Below, one piece after another: positions 43,401 through 51,675 of a stretch of 64,000 bases of DNA. Origin of the DNA: Pelomonas sp039929605 (lineage in GTDB: Bacteria > Pseudomonadota > Gammaproteobacteria > Burkholderiales > Burkholderiaceae_C); contig NZ_JBDSQX010000172.1 in assembly GCF_039929605.1 (NCBI RefSeq), forward strand, positions 1 to 64,000, in the 5' to 3' direction. The notes under the pieces are model-generated. The model saw only the letters and a list, made by a program, of their open reading frames with translations. It did no database searches and was not told where the DNA came from. Position numbers and translations under genes: made by a program. Every line of letters starts with the position of its first letter. Positions within the stretch are counted from its first letter, which is position 1.

Positions 43401-46157
43401 CTGTTCGTGAGCGCCGACAAGACGCTGTATCGCGAGGGTGAGATGGCCAGCCTCGCCGTCTCCAGCCCCTTCAAGCGGTCCCGCGTGTGGCTGACGCTTG
43501 AGCGCCGGGGTGTCCTGGAGTCCCGCGTGCTCACGCTGGACGCGGCGCAGGCCCGCATCCCGCTGCACATTCGCCGCGAATGGGCGGGCAATGTGTCGGT
43601 CTCGCTGCTGGCGCTGGATGCCGACGCGGGGCCGTTGCCGGCAGCCATGGCCACGGGCATCACCGAACTGATGGTGTCCACCGAGGCCCATGCGCTGCGG
43701 GTCAGCCTCACGCCCGACCGGCGGCGCTACCAGCCCGGCGATGCGGCCCGGGTGCGTATCCACGTCGCGACGCCGGACGGCAAGCCGCTGCCGGCGGCCC
43801 GCAAGCTCAGCTTTGTGGCGGTGGACGAAGCGCTGCTGAGCCTGAAGGGCAACCCGAGCTGGCAGCTGCTGGCCCGGATGCAGGCCCCTCGCCTGCACAG
43901 GGTGCACACGACCAGCGGCCTGGTCATGAACCCTGCGGTGGACGAGCGAGCCATGCTGCGCTCGGCGGAGGGCGTGCTCATGGACTTCCTCCAGCACTCG
44001 GCTGACAAGGCCGCCGGGATTGTGACTGTCACGGGGCAGCGGAGTGCATTGCAGAGTGCGCAACGTGTGGTCGCAGACCAGGCCGGCAAGCTCCCCGGCA
44101 CGGGCCCCGCCGCCGCGCCGCCGCCGGCCCGCGCCCTGCTCGACGCTCTCCTGTACTGGCAGGCCGACGTGCCCGTCGACGACAACGGCGACGCCGTCGT
44201 GAGCTTTCCCATCAAGGACGGGCTGAGCCGTTTCCGGCTGGTGGCGGTGGCCAGCGCCGGCAGCGAGGAGTTCGGCACCGGCGCGGCCCACCTGGACGTG
44301 ATGAAGGACCTGCAGCTCACCGCCGGCCTGCCGCCACGCGTCCGCGAGGGCGACCGGTTTGCGGCGCTGGTGACGGTGCGCAACACGTCCGCCGGCCCCA
44401 TCACGCTGGACGCCAGCGCCGGCCTCTCCGGCCAGGCCGCACTGCCGGCCCAGGCCGTTCGCCTGGCCGCGGGCGAGGCGCGTCAGCTCAGTTGGGAGGT
44501 TCGCGTGCCCACCGGGGCCAAGGCCTTGAGCTGGACCTTCGCGGCGAAGGAGCGCGGCCGCGACGGCCGGCAGGACGTGCTGGAGACCACGCAGCAGGTC
44601 GAACCCGCTGTGCCCGTGACCGTCCAGGCCGCCACGCTGGCCCAGGTCAACGGCAGCTTTGACGTGCCGGCGTTCGGCTTCGACGGCGCCGGTGCCGTAG
44701 CCGGTACCGCCCGTGTGAGCGTGCAGCTGCTGCCCTCGCTGGCTGGCCAACTTGGCGGCGTGCAGGCTTGGCTCGCCAGCTACCCCTACCACTGCCTGGA
44801 GCAGAGCGTGTCACGCGCCGTCGGCATGCACGACCGCAAGGCCTGGGATGCGGCCATGGCGGAGCTGCCGCGCTATCTGGACGAAGACGGCCTGGCCAAC
44901 TACTTCCCGCCCGAGTCCACCCTCGCGCGGCTGGGCAGCGACACGCTGACGAGCCATCTGCTGGACTTGGCCGACACGTCGGGCTGGCCCATTCCCGAGG
45001 CCGAGCGCAAGCGCATGCTGGCCGGGCTGGAAGGCTTTGCGGCGGGCCGCATCAAGCGCGTGTTCTGGGCGCCCCGGGATGACGGCCTGGCGCGCAGGAT
45101 CGGCGCGCTGGCGACGCTTGCGCGCTACCAGCGGCTCGCGCCCGGGCAGCTCGACGCCATCCGCGTCGACCCCGACGAGTGGACCACCCGCATGCTGATC
45201 GACTGGCTGACGGTGCTGAGGAAAACCGATGCACAGCCGGCCTTGCTGGGGGCGGCGGGGAACGCGCTGCGCGCCCGGTTGACCTACCAGGGGCACCGGA
45301 TGAGCTTCTCCACCGAGACCCGCGACTACTGGTGGTGGCTGATGAGCCACGGCGACGTGGACGCCGCCCGCCTGCTGCTCGCCGTGGCCGACCTGCCCGA
45401 CTGGCAAGCCGACCTGCCACGCCTGCTGACCGGCCTGCTGAGCCGCCAGCAGAACAACGGCGCCTGGGCCACCACCAATGCCAACGCCTGGGGCACGCTG
45501 GCCGTCGATGCCTTCGCCCGGCTGCTGGAGCCGGTGCCCGTGGCCGGCGAGACCCGCATCGCGCTGGGCCAGCAACGCAAGACGCTGAGCTGGGACGAGC
45601 CCGGCAGCAAGTCGTTCGACGCCCCGCTAAGCAAGGCCAGCGACGCGCTACACATCCAGCACGACGGCGCAGGCGCCCCGTGGGCCTCGGTGGAGGTGCG
45701 TGCCGCCGTGCCGCTGACGGCGCCGCGCGCTGCCGGCTACAGCGTGAGCCGCAGCATCACCCCCGTGCAGCAGAAGGTGCCGGGGCAATGGCATGTGGGC
45801 GACATCGCGCGCGTGCGCCTGAGCGTCCGCGCCCAAGCCGACATGAGCTGGGTCGTGCTGGACGACCCGGTGCCGGCCGGCGCCAGCATCCTCGGCAACG
45901 GCCTGGGCCGCGATTCCGCCGCCGCCCTGGCGGGCGAGCAACGCACGGGCAACGCCTGGCCGCTGTACCAGGCGCGCGACTTCACGTCGTTCAAGTCCTT
46001 CTACCGCTACGTGCCGCGCGGCGACTTCAGCCTCGAATACACGATCCGCCTCAACAACCCCGGCCAGTTCACTTTGTCGCCCACGCGTGTGGAAGCGATG
46101 TACGCGCCGGAGGTGTTTGGCGAGGCACCGAATGCGGTGTTCGGCATCGAGCCGTGA
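40500..46157 (+). CDS. bacterial alpha-2-macroglobulin with intact thioester
   Basis: 1885 residues with a signal peptide (MLAACVLAMAPLLAGAVEP) and no lipobox. MG repeats and the A2M N domain fill the N-terminal two thirds (HYFSMP; RSLFKPGETVSMRHVVRREN; MG2 region). The A2M thioester-bearing part has SYPYHCLEQSVSRAVG, with thioester Cys1432 and Gln, and a bait-like region before it (~1170-1240: AGIVTVTGQRSAL; GTGPAAAPPPA). Traps attacking proteases in the periplasm. The usual partner pbpC (PBP1C) is not adjacent, and it is longer than E. coli YfhM/YfaS (about 1530-1650). Confidence 0.92.
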   Translation: MPNTPAARPFATRMLAACVLAMAPLLAGAVEPVARVLTFSPQGQVPGAEQVRATFSEPMVPMGKVAAPGPFDVDCGLAGEAHWVDDRTWVMDLKDLKDQTRDGRACEFRVRPALTSLAGHAVGEPLAFRFQLPALTDEMKRNVAGVYPHHGAAWVAEDQVFLLRYTHPLGGTPTDVRCEAPGHPEAPAVHLPTEVRDGLKKQASWMWEAPDRLEAVRCPFALAPERPVTLRLVRPTLKPYVMSYTARALPAVTVACRRLQPDGDCAANFPIALEFNAAMPAALLREIKLDVGQGLRPGTVTVRPATLTSGASGTVTFEDGFQPGAEYQIHWPGQDFVDDAGRKLARDRRPASIKTLPALGLAYFPVPTVSIRPLQADNPFPVFLQGAATRPAVRAKVVGAGDGGEAADKLILQWMGLRGANDGVHHYFSMPDAWRPRGRVDPPLLGDAAAIPLQAVEAAASSEARGGRVALKGAGLHLLELQAFADQGDAAPAYDSVAVLLTRLAVHLKVAEANSAVWVTQLDGGAPVAAVDLRAYDCHGVLVWQGRSDANGLASIDRRSLAICSKPPDAGVTVVARHTWPDGERDVSVANSRWTGLLDAASYGIHETWGGTTVRAHTVLDRSLFKPGETVSMRHVVRRENIAGLAAGELPRSATMVHLGSGKTWTVPLEEIAPGEGLSRFELPGDAPLGSYTVLLKLGEGSSLNVTDHDTAAFAVEAFRLPGMLGAIQAPRLIFGAAPTLQLRLHHADGGAAQHWPVTLKVYARAWGDRESALLDGYADMPAFLDEAAAAKPEPDQLLLDMQSLQLDAQGHAQATLLALPSRARPYVLRAELSYQDPNGEAQTVSQGFDVLPSLLTVGVRTRGSVAVQRPLEVQSLVLDENGARRGRQPVSVSAKRRDGYGSGDVEDLGEVCKGLTDAKGELVCGFVPRKAGVYQFEAAATDPDGRVAAAYSVPIYANAQRLPAGPLFVSADKTLYREGEMASLAVSSPFKRSRVWLTLERRGVLESRVLTLDAAQARIPLHIRREWAGNVSVSLLALDADAGPLPAAMATGITELMVSTEAHALRVSLTPDRRRYQPGDAARVRIHVATPDGKPLPAARKLSFVAVDEALLSLKGNPSWQLLARMQAPRLHRVHTTSGLVMNPAVDERAMLRSAEGVLMDFLQHSADKAAGIVTVTGQRSALQSAQRVVADQAGKLPGTGPAAAPPPARALLDALLYWQADVPVDDNGDAVVSFPIKDGLSRFRLVAVASAGSEEFGTGAAHLDVMKDLQLTAGLPPRVREGDRFAALVTVRNTSAGPITLDASAGLSGQAALPAQAVRLAAGEARQLSWEVRVPTGAKALSWTFAAKERGRDGRQDVLETTQQVEPAVPVTVQAATLAQVNGSFDVPAFGFDGAGAVAGTARVSVQLLPSLAGQLGGVQAWLASYPYHCLEQSVSRAVGMHDRKAWDAAMAELPRYLDEDGLANYFPPESTLARLGSDTLTSHLLDLADTSGWPIPEAERKRMLAGLEGFAAGRIKRVFWAPRDDGLARRIGALATLARYQRLAPGQLDAIRVDPDEWTTRMLIDWLTVLRKTDAQPALLGAAGNALRARLTYQGHRMSFSTETRDYWWWLMSHGDVDAARLLLAVADLPDWQADLPRLLTGLLSRQQNNGAWATTNANAWGTLAVDAFARLLEPVPVAGETRIALGQQRKTLSWDEPGSKSFDAPLSKASDALHIQHDGAGAPWASVEVRAAVPLTAPRAAGYSVSRSITPVQQKVPGQWHVGDIARVRLSVRAQADMSWVVLDDPVPAGASILGNGLGRDSAAALAGEQRTGNAWPLYQARDFTSFKSFYRYVPRGDFSLEYTIRLNNPGQFTLSPTRVEAMYAPEVFGEAPNAVFGIEP

Positions 46158-46164
46158 GGCAGGG

Positions 46165-47190
46165 CTACTGCGCCACCAGCTCCACGCGCCTGTTCCTCGC
46201 CTTGCCCGCGTCATCGCCATTGCCCGCCACCGGCGCCAGGCTCGCCAGGCCCTTGGGCACGACGCGCTTGGCGTCGACCTTGAAGGGCGCCGCCGTGAGC
46301 GCCGCCGCCACGGCCTGGGCGCGGGCGAGGCTGAGCTTCTCGTTGGCGTCGAAACCGCCGACGTTGTCGGTGTGGCCGACGATCCAGGCCTTCAGCGCCG
46401 GCTGGCTCTTCAGCAGTTCGGCCATGGCTTCGAGCTGGGGCTTGGACTCGGGCTTGAGCTCGGTCTTGCCGGTGTCGAAGAACAGGCCTGTCAGCGTGAC
46501 GCGGCCTTCCGCCGCGAGGCCCGCCTGCAGGGCCGCCGGGTCCACGGTGACCTGGCCGGTCTCCATGGCCTTGGGCTCGACGATCTGCAGATAGGTCGTG
46601 ACGAGGCCGGTCGTCGCATTGGCGGCCAGCGAGTTGTAGAGCAGCACCGTGGCCTCGTGCCCCGGCTTGCCGAGCGTGCCGACGAGCATGCGGCCGTCTT
46701 CGGGGGACAGGGCCGAGGTCAGGTCGTAGCGGCTGCCGGTTGGCGTCTCGACGCTGCCCTTGGCCCAGGTCATGCCTTTGTTGGGATCGCTCGTCTTCCA
46801 CCAGGCGAAGTAGAGGTCGGCGCATTTGCTTTCGCACGAGAAGCGCTTCTTGAAGCCGGCGGCGTTCAGCGCCTGCTCGTAGTTGCGCCACACCTCCAGC
46901 GCGGCCTTGCCGCGCGGCGCGATGTAGAGGGTGCGCGTGACTTTGCCTTCGAGGTTGAGCGGGTCCTTGAACTGGCGCCCGTCGGTCTTGGCCATCTCGG
47001 CGCTGCCGGGCAGCACGGCGGCGTCCCAGTTGGAGATGCTCTGGCCGGCCAACCAGGAGCCGGCGAAGCGCTTGACGAGGGGATGGTCGGCGGCGCCGGG
47101 CAGGTCGACGACGGGTTTGTCGGCCGCTGGCGCGGCGGTGGCGAAGGCGGCGGCCAGCAGGGCGGCGGCGCAATGAGCAAAAGTCTTCAT
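46165..47190 (-). CDS. DUF4892-OmpA protein, paralogue 1
   Basis: 341 residues. Signal peptide (CAAALLAAAFATAAPAAD), then a DUF4892-like domain (DHPLVKRFAGSWLAGQSISN; LEGKVTRTLYIAPRGKAALE; NYEQALNAAGFKKRFSCE) and a C-terminal OmpA domain (ALKAWIVGHTDNVGGFDANE; LSLARAQAVAAALTA). The His-Thr-Asp and Arg residues for peptidoglycan binding are present. Cell-wall-bound periplasmic or outer-membrane-linked protein. In tandem with a close paralogue 21 nt upstream. Convergent with the alpha-2-macroglobulin, 7 nt apart. Confidence 0.85.
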   Translation of the reverse strand: MKTFAHCAAALLAAAFATAAPAADKPVVDLPGAADHPLVKRFAGSWLAGQSISNWDAAVLPGSAEMAKTDGRQFKDPLNLEGKVTRTLYIAPRGKAALEVWRNYEQALNAAGFKKRFSCESKCADLYFAWWKTSDPNKGMTWAKGSVETPTGSRYDLTSALSPEDGRMLVGTLGKPGHEATVLLYNSLAANATTGLVTTYLQIVEPKAMETGQVTVDPAALQAGLAAEGRVTLTGLFFDTGKTELKPESKPQLEAMAELLKSQPALKAWIVGHTDNVGGFDANEKLSLARAQAVAAALTAAPFKVDAKRVVPKGLASLAPVAGNGDDAGKARNRRVELVAQ

Positions 47191-47211
47191 GAGGTCAGTC
47201 GGGTTGATGCG

Positions 47212-48243
47212 TTATTGAAGGACCATCTCGACGCGGCGGTTCTTCGCGCGGCCGTCATCGGCGGCGTTGGACGAGACCGGTGCGAAGTTGGCAATGCCGC
47301 GCGCCTGCAGCCGGTTGGCGGCAATGCCCCGCTGCGTCAGTGCAGCCACCACAGCCTGCGCGCGGCCCTGGCTCAGCGCGAGGTTGGCGTCGATGGCGCC
47401 GACGTTGTCGGTGTGGCCGACGATCAGCACCTTCAGCGCCGGCTGGGCCTTGAGCACAGCCGCCATCTGGTCGAGCTGTGCGGCGCTGTCGGGCTTGACG
47501 TCGGTCTTGCCGGTGTCGAAGAACAGGCCGTACAGCGCCACCTTGCCTTCGGCCTGCAGGCCCTGGCTGATGACCTTGGCGTCGACCGTGACCTGGCCCG
47601 TGGGCATGGCCTTGGGCTCGACGATCTCGATGTAGGTGGCGGCGCGATGCGTGTATTCGTTCTCGGCCAGGGACGTGAACAGCAGCAGGTTCAGCACGCG
47701 ACCGCCGCTGGTCAGCGTGCCCACCATCAGGCGCGCCTGCTCGTGGCTGAGGGCCATCGCCAGGTTCCAGGCGGCGCCGGCGTGCGGGCCGTCCATCGCG
47801 GGCAGATTGCCCTCGGCCCAGCGCATGCCCTTGGCGCGCTCGGCGCCATCCAGCGCGAAGTAGGCCTTGGTGCAGCCCTGCGCCTCGCTCTCGCAACTCC
47901 AGGTCGTCTTGAAGCCGGCGGCGACCAACGCCTGCTGGTAGTTGCGGAAGACCTCCAGCGGGCTCTTGCCCAGCGGCGCCAGGTAGTACAGCCGCGTGAC
48001 CTTGCCTTCGATGTTGACCGGGCGGGCGAACTGGTCTTCGGTCTTGGACACACCGCTGGCGTCGGGGAAGCTGCGAGCGTCCCAGTCTTGCTGTGCGTAG
48101 CCGGCGAGCACGCTGCCGGTGAAGCGTTTGAGCACCGGGTGGTCGGCGCTGCGCGCAACGTCGGCTTTGGGGGCGTCGGCGTGCGCGGTGCTGAGGGTAA
48201 AAGAGGCGAGCAGGGCAACGAAGGCAGCGCGAGTCAGTGTCAT
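47212..48243 (-). CDS. DUF4892-OmpA protein, paralogue 2
   Basis: 343 residues from ATG 48243 (the frame is open to 48378 but the signal peptide MTLTRAAFVALLASFTLSTA starts here). Same layout as the next gene: DHPVLKRFTGSVLAGYAQQD, IEGKVTRLYYLAPLGKSP, NYQQALVAAGFKTTWSCES, then OmpA domain LKVLIVGHTDNVGAIDANLA. Clear tandem duplication; the two presumably act together. A third DUF4892-like domain appears at 55276, fused to thioredoxin. Confidence 0.85.
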   Translation of the reverse strand: MTLTRAAFVALLASFTLSTAHADAPKADVARSADHPVLKRFTGSVLAGYAQQDWDARSFPDASGVSKTEDQFARPVNIEGKVTRLYYLAPLGKSPLEVFRNYQQALVAAGFKTTWSCESEAQGCTKAYFALDGAERAKGMRWAEGNLPAMDGPHAGAAWNLAMALSHEQARLMVGTLTSGGRVLNLLLFTSLAENEYTHRAATYIEIVEPKAMPTGQVTVDAKVISQGLQAEGKVALYGLFFDTGKTDVKPDSAAQLDQMAAVLKAQPALKVLIVGHTDNVGAIDANLALSQGRAQAVVAALTQRGIAANRLQARGIANFAPVSSNAADDGRAKNRRVEMVLQ

Positions 48244-48387
48244 GGCAAGGTAGAGGTGAGGGAGTGGCAATGTTGCCGCAGTCCACGCATGCGCCCGGCC
48301 GGCGGGCGGACTGCAAACTTGGGGCAAGGCGGGGTCGGCCGCGCTTGATTTGTGCCGGGCCGTAACGGCCGACGGCAACCCGGACGC

Positions 48388-48888
48388 TCAGCCCGGCCGG
48401 CGGGCCAGCTCGTAGCGCAACTCAGTGCAGGGCTCGCTGCGGAACTCGGTGGCGATGCGCGCCAGCAGCGGCGCGCCCAGGCGCTCCAGGAGGCGGATGC
48501 AGGCGGTGTTGCGCGCGTCGGTCTGGGCGTGGATGCGCGCCACCGGCGTCTGGTCGAACACGAGGGCGATGGCTTCGCACACCGCAGCGCTCGCAACACC
48601 GCGGCCCTGGGCGGCGCGGGCCAGCGTGAAGCCGAACTCGGCCTCGACGCCATCGCTGTTGACATAGACGCCCAGGTCGCCGAGCAGTTGGCCGGTCAGC
48701 TCGTCGGCAATGCCGAGCTGTGTCCACTCGCCCGGCCGGAAGAGGGGCACGGCGGCCATCTCGTTCAGGAAGGCCAGCGCCTCGGCATCGGACTTGGGTA
48801 TCCAGCCCTGCCAGCGGCCCACGTCGGGGTCGTTGCGGTAGGCCTGGAAGGCGGCCAGGTCCGTGGGTTCGAGGCGGCGCAGCTTCAA
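48388..48888 (-). CDS. GNAT acetyltransferase (RimJ/RimL-like)
   Basis: 166 residues from a TTG that overlaps the upstream gene's stop (TTGA). RimJ-type layout: RRLEPTDLAAFQAYRNDPDV, WQGWIPKSDAEALAFL, ARAAQGRGVASAAVCEAIA (acetyl-CoA loop) and IHAQTDARNTACIRLLERLG. Probably acetylates a protein N-terminus or small molecule. Last gene of the mnmG-rsmG-parA operon. Confidence 0.8.
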   Translation of the reverse strand: MKLRRLEPTDLAAFQAYRNDPDVGRWQGWIPKSDAEALAFLNEMAAVPLFRPGEWTQLGIADELTGQLLGDLGVYVNSDGVEAEFGFTLARAAQGRGVASAAVCEAIALVFDQTPVARIHAQTDARNTACIRLLERLGAPLLARIATEFRSEPCTELRYELARRPG

Positions 48889-49631
48889 GCGAGTTTGAGC
48901 TCCGGGCTGCGGTAGTGGTAGCGGTAGGCGAAGACGAAGCCCAGGCGCGTGTACAGCCGCTGGGCGACCTCGTTGTCGCTGCCCACCTGCAGGTAGGCCT
49001 GGCGTGCGCCCTGGGCATGGGCGAGGGCGAGCAGCGCGCGGCAAAGGCGGTCGGCGTGGCCCTGGCGGGGGACGGCCGCAGCGATGTCGTAGAGGCCGAC
49101 GATGTCACCGTCGACGACCATCTGGCCGCAGGCGAGCAGCGCACCGGTCGCGTCGGTCAGCGCGAAGCCCTGGTAGGGGACTGGGGCGTTAGCGATGCGC
49201 TCGGCGTGGGCGGCAATGGCCGTCGCTGAGGATCCACGCAGCGTGCCGACGAGGGCGGCGTAGGCGGCGGCGTCGAGGGCCTGGAGGGCGGTCGGAGCGG
49301 GCTCGGGGATGAGGGCGCCCAGCACCATCACATGGGCCGCGTCGAACACGCCCCAGCCCTTGGCGGCCAGCTGCGCGTCCAGGTTGGCGGGCTGGCTCCA
49401 GGGGGTCACCCGCACGGCCAGCGGTAGGCCGGCGGCGTCGTAGGCGTGCTGGCAGCGGGCGAGCAGGTCGTCCAGCGGCAGGCTGCCCTGGCGCAGCGCA
49501 TTGATGCAGCGCGAGCGCTTGGCCTTGCCGGGCGACAGGCGGATCAGCCAGCCGTCGATGTTGGCTTGCTGGGGCGGCGCGCTGGCGTCGAGGCCGGCGT
49601 GTTCGGCGCGCAGGGCGAGGGCATCAAGCAT
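48885..49631 (-). CDS. two-domain GNAT acetyltransferase
   Basis: 248 residues. The C-terminal GNAT domain has ACGQMVVDGDIVGLYDIAAA, VPRQGHADRLCRALLALAHA and YLQVGSDNEVAQRLYTRLGF. The N-terminal ~110 residues (IDGWLIRLSPGKAKRSRCIN) form a degenerate GNAT-like half often seen in this family. Overlaps its neighbours by 8 nt upstream and 4 nt downstream. Substrate unknown. Confidence 0.8.
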   Translation of the reverse strand: MLDALALRAEHAGLDASAPPQQANIDGWLIRLSPGKAKRSRCINALRQGSLPLDDLLARCQHAYDAAGLPLAVRVTPWSQPANLDAQLAAKGWGVFDAAHVMVLGALIPEPAPTALQALDAAAYAALVGTLRGSSATAIAAHAERIANAPVPYQGFALTDATGALLACGQMVVDGDIVGLYDIAAAVPRQGHADRLCRALLALAHAQGARQAYLQVGSDNEVAQRLYTRLGFVFAYRYHYRSPELKLA

Positions 49632-50160
49632 CGGTCAGCGTCGAAAGGTCGCGCCACACGCATCGCCACTCCGGCAGCGACACGCCGCCGAAGGGCGGTG
49701 CCACGCCCCGCTCGGCGAACTCGGCGCCCATGCGGGCGTAGAAGCGCTTGGCGGGCTCGTTGGCGTCGAGCACCCAGAGGAAGACGGGCTGGGTGTGCTC
49801 GGGGCCAAGTCGTGTGGCCACGGCCTGAAGCAACCTGCGGCCAAGGCCGCCGCCCTTGTGATCGGGGTGGACGTGGAGGTTGTCGACCAGCGTGCCCCAG
49901 ACGGGGTCGTGGTGGGGCTGCACGTAGGCGAAGCCGATCATCCGGCCTGCGGCGTCTTCCGCAACGACGCCGAAGGCGGGCGCGGTGGCCGGACCCAACA
50001 GGCGTTCGCGCCAGACGGCTTGGCGGTCGGCGACGACGTGGTTGTCGAGGAAGTCGTCCGGCAGCATGCCGCGATAGGCGCTGCGCCAGCTGGTGGCGTG
50101 CAGGGCGGCGACGGCGTCGGCGTCCTCGGTACGCATGGCCCGCAGTGCGACGAGGCTCAT
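49624..50160 (-). CDS. GNAT acetyltransferase
   Basis: 178 residues. VALRAMRTEDADAVAALHAT, IGFAYVQPHHDPVWGTLVDN, VHPDHKGGGLGRRLLQAVAT (acetyl-CoA pyrophosphate loop) and LWVLDANEPAKRFYARMGAE place it in the GNAT family. Starts in a 4-nt overlap with the parA stop. First of three consecutive GNAT genes in the operon. Confidence 0.85.
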   Translation of the reverse strand: MSLVALRAMRTEDADAVAALHATSWRSAYRGMLPDDFLDNHVVADRQAVWRERLLGPATAPAFGVVAEDAAGRMIGFAYVQPHHDPVWGTLVDNLHVHPDHKGGGLGRRLLQAVATRLGPEHTQPVFLWVLDANEPAKRFYARMGAEFAERGVAPPFGGVSLPEWRCVWRDLSTLTDA

Positions 50161-50930
50161 CTCATCGTCTCAATCCGCCTCACCATCTCCTTGGCGAACT
50201 CCACAAACGCCACCGCGCCCTTGGAGCTGGGGTCGAACACGACGCCTGGCAGCCCGTGGCTGGGCGCTTCGGCCAGGCGCACGTTGCGCGGGATGACGGT
50301 GTCGAAAACCTTGTTGCCGAAGTGAGCCTTGAGCTGGTCGCTGACCTGCTGCTGCAGCGTGATGCGCGGGTCGAACATGACGCGCAGCAGGCCGATGATC
50401 TGCAGGTCGGGGTTGAGGTTGGCGTGGATCTGTTTGATGGTGTTGACCAGATCGGTCAGGCCTTCGAGCGCGAAGTACTCGCACTGCATCGGCACGACGA
50501 CGCCGTGGGCGCTGCACAGGCCGTTCAGCGTCAGCATGGACAGCGACGGCGGGCAGTCGATGAGGATGAAGTCGTACTCGGCCTGGACCTCGGCGAGCGC
50601 CTGCTTGATGCGCTTCTCGCGGCGCTCCAGCGCCACCAGGTCGACCTCGGCCCCGGCCAGTTCGCGGTTGGCGCCGAGCACGTCGTAGCCGGATTTTTCG
50701 GCCCGGATGCGCGCTTCGGTGATGGTGGCGGACTCCAGCAGCACGTCGTAGACGGTCAGCTCCAACTTGCGCTTGTCGATGCCCGAGCCCATGGTGGCGT
50801 TGCCCTGCGGGTCCAGGTCGACGACGAGGACGCGCTGGCCGATTTGCGCGAGGCCGGCGGCAAGGTTGACGGTGGTGGTGGTCTTGCCAACGCCGCCCTT
50901 CTGGTTGGCGATGCAGAAAATTTTGGCCAT
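50157..50930 (-). CDS. parA: chromosome-partitioning ATPase ParA (Soj)
   Basis: 257 residues from ATG 50930 (MAKIFCIANQKGGVGKTTTT); the frame is open to 50969. Deviant Walker A KGGVGKTT, switch I region VDLDPQGNATMGSG and Walker B FILIDCPPSLSMLT. Short chromosomal type without an N-terminal DNA-binding domain. Encoded downstream of rsmG as in most bacteria, but parB does not follow; it is 29.6 kb away. Confidence 0.96.
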   Translation of the reverse strand: MAKIFCIANQKGGVGKTTTTVNLAAGLAQIGQRVLVVDLDPQGNATMGSGIDKRKLELTVYDVLLESATITEARIRAEKSGYDVLGANRELAGAEVDLVALERREKRIKQALAEVQAEYDFILIDCPPSLSMLTLNGLCSAHGVVVPMQCEYFALEGLTDLVNTIKQIHANLNPDLQIIGLLRVMFDPRITLQQQVSDQLKAHFGNKVFDTVIPRNVRLAEAPSHGLPGVVFDPSSKGAVAFVEFAKEMVRRIETMR

Positions 50931-50949
50931 GGAGGATGGTAGCGGTGAC

Positions 50950-51042
50950 AAATGCAACCACAGAGGCACAGAGCCACGGAGGAATGCATATTCAAAGGCT
51001 TTTGGAGCTACTCCGTGCCTCAGTGCCTCTGTGGTTGCATTT
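50950..51042. repeat. 93-bp palindromic repeat between rsmG and parA
   Basis: Left arm 50950-50981 (starts AAATGCAACCACAGAGGCAC) and right arm 51011-51042 are reverse complements over the outer 20 bp exactly and mostly over 32 bp, with a 29-nt centre. It fills the only real gap in the operon. The ACCACAGAGGCACAGAG motif is one I associate with interspersed repeats in several bacterial genomes. As RNA it would form a long hairpin that could attenuate or stabilise the downstream parA message. Confidence 0.75.
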
Positions 51043-51675
51043 CTACTTCAGCCGCATCCAGATGATGCAGCGCTGGGCGTCCAGGCTCGGTACGGCCAGT
51101 TGTTCCACGTGAAACACCTCCACGTCAGCGGGCAACGCAGCGATTTCGTCGGCGGGGTGCTGGCCCTTCATGGCCATCCACACCGCGCCTTCGGCCAAGT
51201 GTTGGCGGGTCAGGCTGGTGAAATCGACCAGTGACGCGAACGCGCGGGAGGTAATGACATCGAACGGCGCGGTGCTCAGCGCCTCGACGCGGCTGTGCAC
51301 GCCATGCAGATTGCGCAGCTTCAACTCGGCCGCCACCTGCTGGATGAAGGTCGCCTTCTTGGCAACGGCGTCGACGCAACTCACGTCGGTGCCGGGGCAG
51401 CAGATGGCGATGACGATGCCGGGCAAGCCGCCGCCTGCGCCAACGTCCATCAACCTGGCCGGCGCACCGTGGCGCTGCAGTGGCGCGATAACGGACAGGC
51501 TGTCGATCAGGTGGTGGCTCAGCATCTGCGCCGGGTCGCGCACGGCGGTCAGGTTGTAGACCTTGTTCCACTTCTGCAGCAAGGCCAGATAGGCCAGCAG
51601 CTGCTCCTGTTGATACGGGAGGAGTTCTAGACCCAGGGACGCGACGTCGTGAGCCAAACGGTCTGCGAGATTCAA
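51043..51675 (-). CDS. rsmG: 16S rRNA (guanine527-N7)-methyltransferase RsmG
   Basis: 210 residues from a TTG at 51675 that overlaps the preceding stop (TTGA); this gives the normal family length. WNKVYNLTAVRDPAQMLSHH, then DSLSV and the SAM-binding loop LMDVGAGGGLPGIVIAI, with SRAFASLVDF near the middle. Methylates G527 of 16S rRNA. Its 3' part contains a parS site on the opposite reading (51101). Lies two genes below mnmG with a cysteine hydrolase in between. Confidence 0.95.
   Translation of the reverse strand: MNLADRLAHDVASLGLELLPYQQEQLLAYLALLQKWNKVYNLTAVRDPAQMLSHHLIDSLSVIAPLQRHGAPARLMDVGAGGGLPGIVIAICCPGTDVSCVDAVAKKATFIQQVAAELKLRNLHGVHSRVEALSTAPFDVITSRAFASLVDFTSLTRQHLAEGAVWMAMKGQHPADEIAALPADVEVFHVEQLAVPSLDAQRCIIWMRLK
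51101..51116. promoter_or_regulatory. parS site 1
   Basis: TGTTCCACGTGAAACA, a 15 of 16 match to the universal parS palindrome TGTTTCACGTGAAACA, within the rsmG coding sequence (it encodes the VFHVEQ stretch near the C-terminus). ParB loading site. Confidence 0.9.

Noticed and set aside
46087..48348. 753-codon plus-strand frame opposite the DUF4892-OmpA genes
   Set aside because: Shadow of two well-supported genes; repeats in it just mirror their duplication.
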